A stretch of 13,989 nucleotides of DNA. Origin: Halococcaceae archaeon (lineage in GTDB: Archaea; Halobacteriota; Halobacteria; Halobacteriales; Halalkalicoccaceae). This document shows, piece by piece, positions 5,921 to 12,629 of this stretch (position 1 is its first letter; the number at the start of each line of letters is the position of its first letter). The DNA is taken from positions 1 through 13,989 of the forward strand of contig SKXI01000063.1 in NCBI GenBank assembly GCA_007128515.1, written 5' to 3'. The position numbers and the translations under genes are program-made. The notes under the pieces were generated by a model. The model had not been told where the DNA came from and made no database searches. It saw only the letters and a list, made by a program, of their open reading frames with translations.

Positions 5921-6571
5921 ATGAACGGAAACGCGGGCGAGCTGGAACGAATCGTCGACGGCGGCGTCGTCGCCGTCCTGCGAGGGGTCTCCGAGGGGAC
6001 GGTCGTGGAGATCGCGGGGGCGCTCGCCGAGGGCGGCGTGACGGCCGTCGAAGTGACCGCGGAGACCCCCGGTGCGATGGGGATGATCGAGGAGCTCTCG
6101 ACGGCGCTCCCCGACGAGACGGCGGTCGGCGTCGGGACCGTCCTCGACAGCGAGACGGCCAGGGTGGCCTCGCTCGCGGGCGCGGAGTTCGTCGTCACGC
6201 CGACGCTCGACGTGGAGGTCGTAGAGACGGCGAACCGCTACGGTCTGGTCGTCATGCCGGGAATATTCACCCCGACCGAGGCGATCAGGGCGTACGAGGC
6301 GGGCGCGGATGCGGTCAAGCTCTTTCCCGCCTCGTCGGTCGGTCCCGGTCACGTCAGCTCGATCCACGGCCCGCTCGGTCAGATCCCGATCGTCCCCACC
6401 GGCGGGGTCGACCTCGACAACGCCGCCGAGTACATCGAGGCGGGGGCGCTCGCCGTCGGCATCGGTAGCGCGCTCGTCTCCGGCGAGATCGTCGAGCGCG
6501 AGGACTGGTCCGCGGTCACCGAGCGAGCGCGCGAGTTCGTCGAGGTGGTCGAAGCGGCCAGGGAGCGGTAG
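5921..6571 (+). CDS. kdgA: 2-keto-3-deoxy-6-phosphogluconate (KDPG) aldolase, bacterial Eda type
   Basis: The 216-residue class I aldolase cleaves KDPG to pyruvate and glyceraldehyde 3-phosphate, the last specific step of the semi-phosphorylative Entner-Doudoroff route. Lys133 in VKLFPA is the Schiff-base lysine, Glu44 in VEVT is the acid-base residue, Thr73 in VGTVL and the GIFTPTE and PTGGV phosphate-side loops are also present. Length equals the usual bacterial Eda size. The position of the substrate-carboxylate arginine in the E. coli enzyme (LRT) appears to be Glu48 (AET) here. It is a single gene with its own leaderless promoter, between repeat copy B and the glucose dehydrogenase operon. 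Use of the unphosphorylated KDG, or of the galactose epimer, cannot be excluded. Confidence 0.9.
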   Translation: MNGNAGELERIVDGGVVAVLRGVSEGTVVEIAGALAEGGVTAVEVTAETPGAMGMIEELSTALPDETAVGVGTVLDSETARVASLAGAEFVVTPTLDVEVVETANRYGLVVMPGIFTPTEAIRAYEAGADAVKLFPASSVGPGHVSSIHGPLGQIPIVPTGGVDLDNAAEYIEAGALAVGIGSALVSGEIVEREDWSAVTERAREFVEVVEAARER

Positions 6572-6960
6572 GGGCGGCGAGAGCGGGAGTGGGTCATACG
6601 GACCGGTGTCGGTCAGTACCGCCCCAAGGGCGACCGTCCTGCGGTTGCACCGGTAACTCGTAACGACGGATCGTACGAGGATCTCGGCGCTCTCGCAGCG
6701 AGTTCGTCGCTCAATGTCCGCCAGTGGGTGAGCGCGACCGCGAGTCGATCGGTAGGAAGCGGTCGACGAACCCCCGGTACTGACGGACCGTCTCCGTCGA
6801 AAACCCGTCGCAGAGCCGAGAGAGCTGGTCGTACCGGTCCAGACCCCTCGTCGTCGCGCCGTCCGTGCGACACTGTCGGCTCACGCACGGTGGCCGCGAC
6901 GAGGAGAGACGGCGGACACGGGTCGGATCGGTCAGAGGCCGTGTGTCCGCCACCAGTGTT
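6572..6960. other. Large spacer with a possible decayed minus-strand gene
   Basis: No convincing gene fills this stretch before the glucose dehydrogenase promoter. On the minus strand, two frames each contain a patch that reads like protein. Residues such as LDRYDQLSRLCDGFSTETV and VRQYRGFVDRFLP come from one frame (about 6740-6850), and an adjoining patch (LTHWRTLSDELAAR) comes from another frame (about 6675-6730). The rest is Arg-, Ser- and Pro-rich, as spurious frames are. A small gene broken by a frameshift, or chance, could explain it. I call no gene. Confidence 0.3.
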
Positions 6961-6967
6961 TTTACTC

Positions 6968-6990
6968 GGTATAGAATAAATGTTTATACC
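6968..6990 (+). promoter_or_regulatory. Glucose dehydrogenase promoter with a TATA-overlapping palindrome
   Basis: TTTATA (6983-6988) lies 25-30 bases before the ATG at 7013, which suits a leaderless transcript. The box is one arm of an inverted repeat, GGTATA at 6968-6973 and TATACC at 6985-6990, with an AT-rich 11-base centre. A repressor or activator bound here would sit directly on the TATA/BRE site. The regulator gene gfcR in this same operon makes autoregulation plausible, but that is inference. Confidence 0.5.
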
Positions 6991-7012
6991 TCTGCGCCAC
7001 CCACCTCCGTGT

Positions 7013-8077
7013 ATGAGAGCCGTCGCCATTCGTACGGACGAGAACGAACCCGCGGTGATCGAGAAGCCGCGGCCCGATCCCGCCGAGGGGGAAGCGCTCG
7101 TCAGGACCCTCCGTGTGGGTGTCGACGGGACCGACCGAGAGGTGATCGCGGGCGGTCACGGCGGCCCGCCGGAGGGCGACGATCACCTCGTCCTCGGACA
7201 CGAGGCGGTCGGTATCGTCGAGGACACGAACGGCACGGCGCTAGCGGAGGGCGACGTCGTCGTTCCGACCGTCAGGCGACCGCCGAACGGCACGAACGCC
7301 TACTTCGAGCGGGGCGAGGCCGACATGGCCCCCGAGGGCGAGTACGTCGAACGGGGGATCGCCGGCGACCACGGCTTCGCCGCCGAGTATTTCACCTCCC
7401 CCGAGGAGTTCCTCGTTCCCATCCCCGAGGACCAGGCCGACCTCGGCTTCCTGATCGAGCCGATCAGTATCACCGAGAAGGCCGTCCAACACGCCTTCGC
7501 GGCGCGCTCGGCGTTCACCTGGGAGCCCGAGAGCGCGCTCGTGCTCGGAAACGGGTGCCTAGGACTGGTCACGCTCGCGATGTGCGATCACGTCTACGGC
7601 TTCGAGCGGACGTACTGTCTCGGCCGACGCGACAGGCCCGACCCCACCATCGACCTCATCGAGTCGCTCGGCGCGACCTACGTGGACTCGCGCGAGACGC
7701 CCGTCCTGGCGGTCCCCTCTGTCCACGAGCCGATGGACTTCGTCTACGAGGCGACCGGCTACGCGCCACACGCCTTCCAGACGATCGAAGCGCTCGCGCC
7801 GAACGGCGTCGGGGCGCTCCTGGGCGTTCCCTCCTCGTGGGAGTTCGAGGTCGACGGCGGTGCGCTCCACGAGGAGTTCGTCCTCCAGAACAAGGCGCTC
7901 GTGGGGAGCGTCAACTCCGGCGTCACTCACTTCGAGGCGGCCAGCGACTCGCTGGCGTCGCTTCCCGACGGCTTCCTCTCCGATCTCGTCACCGGGATCT
8001 ACGGTCTCGACGAGATCGAGGCGGCGTTCGCGAGCGACGACACGACTATAAAAACCGCACTCGAATTCAGCACATGA
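7013..8077 (+). CDS. gdh: Glucose 1-dehydrogenase (NAD(P)+, zinc-dependent)
   Basis: The 354-residue medium-chain dehydrogenase closely resembles Haloferax mediterranei glucose dehydrogenase. It oxidises glucose to gluconolactone, the first step of the Entner-Doudoroff route. Zinc ligands typical of the halophilic enzyme are present: Asp38 (GVDGTD), His63 and Glu64 (LGHEA), and Glu149 (FLIEP). The nucleotide site shows G-N-G-x-x-G at 179-184, and Arg205-Arg206 in GRRDRPDPT, which in the known enzyme hold the NADP phosphate. I chose the ATG at 7013 over an in-frame ATG at 6980 because the latter lies upstream of the predicted transcription start and MRAVAIR matches the family N-terminus. Its stop overlaps the start of the next gene (ATGA), so the two are translationally coupled. 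Confidence 0.95.
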   Translation: MRAVAIRTDENEPAVIEKPRPDPAEGEALVRTLRVGVDGTDREVIAGGHGGPPEGDDHLVLGHEAVGIVEDTNGTALAEGDVVVPTVRRPPNGTNAYFERGEADMAPEGEYVERGIAGDHGFAAEYFTSPEEFLVPIPEDQADLGFLIEPISITEKAVQHAFAARSAFTWEPESALVLGNGCLGLVTLAMCDHVYGFERTYCLGRRDRPDPTIDLIESLGATYVDSRETPVLAVPSVHEPMDFVYEATGYAPHAFQTIEALAPNGVGALLGVPSSWEFEVDGGALHEEFVLQNKALVGSVNSGVTHFEAASDSLASLPDGFLSDLVTGIYGLDEIEAAFASDDTTIKTALEFST

Positions 8078-8715
8078 AGAACGTCGACGACCTGATCGAA
8101 AGCGCCGCTGATCTCGCCGCACGCGGGCTCTCGAAGGGCGAGATAGCCGACGAGCTCAACGTCTCACGGGAGACGGCGAGCTGGCTCGTCGAGCGTGGTG
8201 GCGGCGACAGTGAGGCGGCGGCCGACAGACCCGACCGGGGTAGCCCGGCGGACATCCACGTCGACTGGAGCGCGATCGGCCGCGACAGCGCCCGGCTGCG
8301 ACACGTCTCGCGCGCGCTCGCGGACCTGCTCTCGAAACACGGCGACGAGATCGACCTCACCGTCGGCATCGAGAAGGCGGGCGCGCCGATCGCGACGATG
8401 GTCGGCACCGAACTCGAGACCGACCTCTGTTCGTACGCCCCCCGGAAACACCGGTGGGAGGACGGCGACATCGAGGACCTGGGCGGGAGTTTCTCCCGGA
8501 ACTTCGCCGACATCAGAAACCGGGAGTGCTACGTCGTCGACGACACGATCACGAGCGGAACGACGATGCGGGAGACCGTCGAGGCGATCAGGGAGCGCGG
8601 CGGCGAACCGGTCGCGTGTGCGGTGATGGTCGACAAACAGGGCGTCGAGGACGTCGCAGGGGTGCCGGTCTACTCGCTCGTGCAGGTGATATCCGTCGGC
8701 AGCGACCGCGAGTAG
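8074..8715 (+). CDS. gfcR: GfcR-type transcription regulator (PRTase-like, formerly PyrE2)
   Basis: The 213-residue protein has an N-terminal helix-turn-helix (about residues 15-42, GLSKGEIADELNVSRETASW) joined to a phosphoribosyltransferase domain with an intact PRPP-type loop, YVVDDTITSGTT, at 153-164. This fusion was long annotated as orotate phosphoribosyltransferase in haloarchaea. GfcR of Haloferax volcanii is an activator of glucose and fructose degradation, including semi-phosphorylative Entner-Doudoroff genes, and is encoded next to glucose dehydrogenase there as well. The ATG overlaps the gdh stop by 4 bases, so the regulator is made from the gdh mRNA, giving possible positive feedback. 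Whether the PRTase domain binds a nucleotide or sugar-phosphate ligand here cannot be read. Confidence 0.92.
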   Translation: MKNVDDLIESAADLAARGLSKGEIADELNVSRETASWLVERGGGDSEAAADRPDRGSPADIHVDWSAIGRDSARLRHVSRALADLLSKHGDEIDLTVGIEKAGAPIATMVGTELETDLCSYAPRKHRWEDGDIEDLGGSFSRNFADIRNRECYVVDDTITSGTTMRETVEAIRERGGEPVACAVMVDKQGVEDVAGVPVYSLVQVISVGSDRE

Positions 8716-8774
8716 ACCGGCCGGGATCGACCGCGGCCGACGACGCCTTCACGGCCGATCCGCTACCGCCGTCA

Positions 8775-9890
8775 GTGAGACCGGCGTTTCGGTACTACGC
8801 CCTGGAGCTGCGTCGACGCCTCGGCCACTACACCGAGAAGCGGCTCGGGGGGTTCGAACACCACGGCTCGCTCGAATCGGCCGCCGAGGCGATCCTCTCG
8901 AAGCGGGCGAACGACGGGTTCCGGGCGGGAGGGCACTTCCACGGGGTGTGGCCTCGCGACCTCTGTTTCGCCGCCCGGCGGCTGGTGGCGGCGGGTGCCG
9001 GCGACGAACTGCGGACGACGACCGAACGGCTGCTGGAGCGGGTCGTCGCCGACAACGTGTTCTACACGGACGTTCACGACCGATTCGCCGCCGCGACGCC
9101 GTGCGAGGGCGTCGATACGTTCCCCGCGCTCGTGATCCTCCTCGACGAGACCGGTGACGTCGGCCCACACGACGACCTCGTCGCCGATCTCGCGGCCCTC
9201 CACCGCGAACGGTTCTTCGACGAGGGAGCGGGGATCGTGACCGGCCCAGGGAGTTCCTGGTGGGACTCGGCCGCCGACGCCAGGGAGACGTACGACACTG
9301 CCGTGCTCCTCGCGGCCGTCGAGCGCCTCGAAGCTCGCGGGGTCGAGACGGGGTACACCGGTCGGAGCGGCGAGATCCGTGACGGGCTGGCGACGCTGTG
9401 GAACGGACGCTTCTTCGACGAGCACCGCGGGTCGTCGGTCCTCGCCTGTGACGCGAACGTGGTCCCGCTCTACTTCGGACTCGTCGACGACCGTCGTGCG
9501 GAACGGATCGTCGACTCGCTCGCTCCGCTCCGAACCGAACACGGCCTCCGAATGCGCGAACGGTCGTTCTCGCTACGCGAGGTCCACCCGTTCTTCCTCC
9601 TGCACCGCGACTACCACGGCGGGATCTGGCCGTGGAACAGCTTCATGTACGCGGCCGGGCTCGCGCGCTACGGATATACGGGATACGCCGAGGGGGAGGT
9701 CGACCGCGTCGAGCGGTGCCTGCGACCCTACGGGACCTTCCTGGAGACGCTCGACCTCGACGGAACGGCGTACGTGAAACGGGGGTACGCGAGCGCCGAG
9801 GACTTCACCGTCGCCGCGGCCATCTGGACCGAATATCGCGTGCGGATCGGTGACCCGCCGGCGTTCGTCCGGCGGGAGTTCGGCCGTTAG
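8775..9890 (+). CDS. Six-hairpin glycosidase (glucoamylase/debranching-like)
   Basis: The 371-residue protein reads as an (alpha/alpha)6-barrel carbohydrate enzyme. It has HFHGVWPRDL at residues 54-63, SSWWDSAADARETYD at 160-174 and GGIWPWNS at 282-289, motifs seen in glucoamylase-like and amylo-1,6-glucosidase-like hydrolases. It lacks a signal peptide, so an intracellular oligosaccharide or glycogen-like substrate is likely. Exact family and bond specificity are not clear to me. The frame is open far upstream, but inside gfcR that sequence is Arg-rich shadow; the first usable start after gfcR is the GTG at 8775 (RPAFRYYALELRRRL). The 59-base gap shows no TATA box, suggesting co-transcription with gdh and gfcR. 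Released glucose would feed glucose dehydrogenase. The stop overlaps the stop of the convergent gene. Confidence 0.78.
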   Translation: MRPAFRYYALELRRRLGHYTEKRLGGFEHHGSLESAAEAILSKRANDGFRAGGHFHGVWPRDLCFAARRLVAAGAGDELRTTTERLLERVVADNVFYTDVHDRFAAATPCEGVDTFPALVILLDETGDVGPHDDLVADLAALHRERFFDEGAGIVTGPGSSWWDSAADARETYDTAVLLAAVERLEARGVETGYTGRSGEIRDGLATLWNGRFFDEHRGSSVLACDANVVPLYFGLVDDRRAERIVDSLAPLRTEHGLRMRERSFSLREVHPFFLLHRDYHGGIWPWNSFMYAAGLARYGYTGYAEGEVDRVERCLRPYGTFLETLDLDGTAYVKRGYASAEDFTVAAAIWTEYRVRIGDPPAFVRREFGR

Positions 9891-10195
9891 CCGTCGCTCA
9901 ACTCGACGGGGTACTCCCGGGACGGGTCCTCGAGGAACGACTCGAACGACTCGAACGGGGTCGGGGCGGGGAGCGGACGGCGGTCGGGGATCGCGTCGGG
10001 CAGATCGGCGTCGTAGCGGTAGTAGGTGCCGAAGTCAGCCGGGTACTTCGCCGGATCGACGCCGAGGAAGCGCCCGCCGCGCTCGGCGCGGTTCGCGACG
10101 GCACGCCACCGCTCGATCGGCGCCTGACCGGCGGCGCGAACCCCGTTCGAGACGGGGGTCAGCTCGATCCGGTCGTACGGACCGCTCGCGTCGAG
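9887..10195 (-). pseudogene. Cut-off C-terminal part of the amber-interrupted gene
   Basis: Directly after the TAG (10196-10198) the same frame continues for 102 codons to a TAA at 9887-9889. The encoded sequence is typical haloarchaeal coding: ASGPYDRIELTPVSNGVRAA, then GGRFLGVDPAKYPADFGTYY, and an acidic tail ending EYPVELSDG. It contains no ATG or GTG, so it cannot be an independent gene with a usual start. It is the lost end of the 357-residue protein encoded upstream, which would be 460 residues long with one more sense codon. Its TAA overlaps the TAG of the convergent glycosidase gene. Confidence 0.75.
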
Positions 10196-11269
10196 CTACC
10201 CCTCGACCGACTCCGCGTCGGGAACCGCGTTGAACGTCGTCCAGTAGGGAACGGAGCCGGTCCGGTGCGCCCACCACGGCCGGAGGAGGGCGAACGAGTC
10301 GACGAGCAGCCGGTCGGCGTCGATCCCCCGTCGGTCGTACTCCCGGCGGTGGAAGTCCGCGACGAGCCCGCTCAGCTCGTTCGAGCCCTCGAACGAGAGC
10401 CGACGGACGTCGTAGCCCCGCTCGGAGGCGACGCGTTCGGCGTCCGAGCGGAGCGCGGGCTCGAAGCCCCACTCGGCCTCCGGGCTCTCACCGTCGGCGT
10501 CGGGTGCGTCCCACCCCGACCGGCCCGAGCCGTACCGCTCGAGGAACGCCTCGACCCGTCCACTGGGCTCGCGGTACTCCTCGGGCCGAAGCCCGCCGGG
10601 CGCGCCGAACTGGAAGACGTGTCGGTCGCCGAGCCGGGTGGTCGGCCAGTCGAGTTCGCAGCCGACGAGGAGCAGCGTCCCGCCGGGATCGAGGACGCTC
10701 TCGAGGAAGGCCTCGTAGGCGGGGCCGAGCCGGCGCGATTTCACGCGGAAGTAGGCGGCGCGCTCGAGCGTGAGCTGGTCCTGGTTGGGATCGAACGCCT
10801 GGTGGAGCGTGACGTCGGGGTTCGCCTCGAGCAACGAGGGGGCGTGGTCGCGACCCCACTCGAGTCCCTCCCTCGGTTCGTTGGGGTCGACCGTCCGCCG
10901 AACCGGGATCAGGAACGTCTGCGGGAGCCACGGGATCCCGAGCAGCGCCGCCAGGTACATCGCGGCGCCGTTGGGCGAGCCGACCATCACCGCCGGGTAG
11001 CCCCGTCTCGGGTACAGGCCGGCCGCCCACTCGCGCACCGCCTCGACGTCGACCTCCCCCAGGCGCTCGGGGTCGATCGCCTCGGTGGCGGTCCCCCAGC
11101 GGTAGAGCGTCCGGCGCGCCGTCGTCGGGAGGGAGTTCCCGTACGGGAGGACCGCCGCCGCGGATCGGGGGGCGATCCCGAGCGCCGGGAGCTCCTCCCC
11201 GTGGAGGTATCTCGAGAGCGCGCGAAACAGCGTCGTACTCGAGTCGAGACCGGCCAGCGGCTCCGGCAT
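10196..11269 (-). CDS. Unrecognised protein, truncated at residue 357 by an in-frame TAG
   Basis: I do not recognise the family. The protein is soluble in appearance, without signal peptide or membrane segments. Features include VMVGSPNGAAMYLAALLGIPWLPQTFLIP (in part residues 114-142), a possible nucleophile-elbow or Rossmann-like turn, a Trp/Tyr-rich middle, and GGTLLLVGCELDWPTT. The pattern could suit an alpha/beta enzyme, but no catalytic set is certain. The reading frame stops at TAG (10196-10198) and then continues as convincing coding sequence for 102 more codons. The product is therefore probably truncated. The ATG at 11269 has no close TATA box; the nearest T-rich candidate lies more than 100 bases upstream (near 11388-11396). 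Confidence 0.65.
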   Translation of the reverse strand: MPEPLAGLDSSTTLFRALSRYLHGEELPALGIAPRSAAAVLPYGNSLPTTARRTLYRWGTATEAIDPERLGEVDVEAVREWAAGLYPRRGYPAVMVGSPNGAAMYLAALLGIPWLPQTFLIPVRRTVDPNEPREGLEWGRDHAPSLLEANPDVTLHQAFDPNQDQLTLERAAYFRVKSRRLGPAYEAFLESVLDPGGTLLLVGCELDWPTTRLGDRHVFQFGAPGGLRPEEYREPSGRVEAFLERYGSGRSGWDAPDADGESPEAEWGFEPALRSDAERVASERGYDVRRLSFEGSNELSGLVADFHRREYDRRGIDADRLLVDSFALLRPWWAHRTGSVPYWTTFNAVPDAESVEG

Positions 11270-11458
11270 CGATCGCTACTCGTCGAGCCACCGGAGCGTC
11301 ATTCGGTCGACCGCCTCCGCGATCGGTCGGCCCGCCGAGGGGCCGGACGGATATCGGCGCGCATACCACCGCCATCTCGGACGGGGAACAAAAACCCACG
11401 GCGGGAGGGCCCAGGCAGGAGCACAACTGCTTTGCTTCCGGACGGGCTAGACGGAGCC

Positions 11459-11803
11459 ATGCCGTTCAACCCGAATCAGAGCCTCCCCCAGGACGAGGTC
11501 ACCGAGCGCGTGGACAGTACGATCGCCGACAACGAGGTCGTGCTGTTCATGAAGGGCAACGAGCTGATGCCACAGTGTGGCTACTCGGAGCGCGCGCTCC
11601 GGCTGATCAAACAGCACCGAGAGGACGTCGAGTGCGTCGACACGCTCGAGTCCCTAGAGGAGTTCCGCGTCGCGCTCAAGGCACACAGCGGGTGGGAGAC
11701 GACCCCCCAGACGTACGTGAACGGGGAGTTCGTCGGGGGGAGTGACGTGCTCGCGGAACTCCACGAGCGCGGCGAGTTGGCCGAGACGCTCGACGCGGAG
11801 TGA
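11459..11803 (+). CDS. Monothiol glutaredoxin (CGYS type)
   Basis: The 114-residue protein has the glutaredoxin order of motifs: VVLFMKGNELMPQCGYS at residues 27-43 with Cys40 as the single active-site cysteine, the cis-proline TTPQTYVNGEFVGGSD at 81-96, and a closing helix. CGYS in place of CGFS is a variant of the monothiol, Grx4-like group, whose members bind or pass iron-sulphur clusters and need a thiol partner. It is cytoplasmic. Haloarchaea use gamma-glutamylcysteine rather than glutathione, so the partner may differ from the textbook one. The ATG at 11459 is favoured because the open frame upstream is antisense shadow and because TTTGCTT (11431-11437) lies 22-28 bases before it. Confidence 0.88.
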   Translation: MPFNPNQSLPQDEVTERVDSTIADNEVVLFMKGNELMPQCGYSERALRLIKQHREDVECVDTLESLEEFRVALKAHSGWETTPQTYVNGEFVGGSDVLAELHERGELAETLDAE

Positions 11804-11841
11804 TCGGGCCACCGGGTCGCGATCCGGTCCGAAGGACAGAA

Positions 11842-11939
11842 CATATATGCCCCGGGTGCGTACTTGTAGCCGTCCGGTCATCGTGGTCGGCTCGTCCACC
11901 GTACCGTGGACAATCCACCAACGCGATCACGGAGAACCC
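11842..11939 (+). promoter_or_regulatory. Promoter and structured leader of the conserved 189-aa gene
   Basis: CATATATG at 11842-11849 is a strong TATA box, which would put the transcription start near 11870 and give a leader of about 70 bases, unlike the leaderless genes here. Within the leader, GTCCAC-C-GTAC-C-GTGGAC (11894-11911) is an 18-base palindrome with one central mismatch pair. GGAG (11931-11934) sits 5 bases before the ATG as a ribosome binding site. A regulated leader or an operator are both possible. Confidence 0.5.
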
Positions 11940-12509
11940 ATGTCAGGCCGCGTATACCACCTTCATTCGACGCTGGAACTGCCCCTCGAGGACGTCTTCG
12001 AGTACTTCGAGGACGATCCGCGACTCCCGGGTGAGATCGAGGATATCGACATCACCCGTCGGAACAACACCCTGATCGTCAGGGCGGTCGCGACCGAGGG
12101 AACCGTAAGCAAGTACACCCCCACTGCGCAGCTCAAAGCGAGCGTCACCGAGGTGCGCGTCTACGAGGAGGAGCCCCCCCGAGCCGGTGGTCCGCCGGCC
12201 TGGGGTGAAGAAGAGGAGGAGATCCCCTCCGAACTCGTCGAGTTCGCCGCGTTCAAAGGCGACCGGGAGACCGTGCTCCAGAACACGGCGCTGCAGTACC
12301 AGATGTACGAGGTGCTCTGTGACATCGCCCGTCTCGCCGAGAAAGGGACCCTCACCGCGATCACCGAGCACGGCGGCGAGCTCGAGGCGACGAAGATCGT
12401 CGACGGCGAGGACCGCCCCGCGAGCGTCGAGGTCGTCGAGGGCCCGAACGCCGCACAGAACGACCAGCCCGGCGTCAACTGGCGCGACAACAAGTTCATC
12501 AGCGGCTGA
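11940..12509 (+). CDS. Haloarchaeal conserved hypothetical protein (DUF7110-like)
   Basis: The 189-residue acidic protein begins MSGRVYHLHSTLELPLEDVF and I believe it belongs to a haloarchaea-restricted domain family of unknown function (DUF7110, from memory). The first 75 residues look like a small alpha/beta domain, followed by an acidic, Pro-rich linker (about 76-97, including a run of Glu) and a mainly helical part (98-140). There is no signal peptide or membrane segment. The ATG at 11940 is chosen over longer frames because GGAG lies just before it and the family N-terminus fits. It is a single gene with its own strong TATA box and leader. No function is assigned. Confidence 0.8.
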   Translation: MSGRVYHLHSTLELPLEDVFEYFEDDPRLPGEIEDIDITRRNNTLIVRAVATEGTVSKYTPTAQLKASVTEVRVYEEEPPRAGGPPAWGEEEEEIPSELVEFAAFKGDRETVLQNTALQYQMYEVLCDIARLAEKGTLTAITEHGGELEATKIVDGEDRPASVEVVEGPNAAQNDQPGVNWRDNKFISG

Positions 12510-12629
12510 TACGGGCGGCCGTCGCCGTTCGCCGGTCCCCTCACGGGTCGGCATCGACGGTGAGATTCGACGACGGTCCGTACGACCGGTCTGCTCCGTG
12601 ATGATTCCTGAACGGGACGGAAGCGACCG

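Noticed and set aside
6865..8715. Reading GfcR as the end of a 616-residue protein
   Set aside because: The first 403 residues are Arg-rich shadow of gdh. The ATG overlapping the gdh stop gives the known GfcR N-terminus.
9887..11269. Pyrrolysine or selenocysteine decoding of the TAG
   Set aside because: TAG is an ordinary terminator for several intact genes here, selenocysteine uses TGA, and nothing in the window suggests recoding machinery.
11276..11400. Start-less minus-strand frame (RWRWYARRYPSGP, ending RMTLRWLDE) just before the amber-interrupted gene
   Set aside because: The tail looks protein-like and ends 6 bases before the next ATG, but the frame has no ATG or GTG at a plausible position and is only about 35 codons long. 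It is more likely leader sequence.
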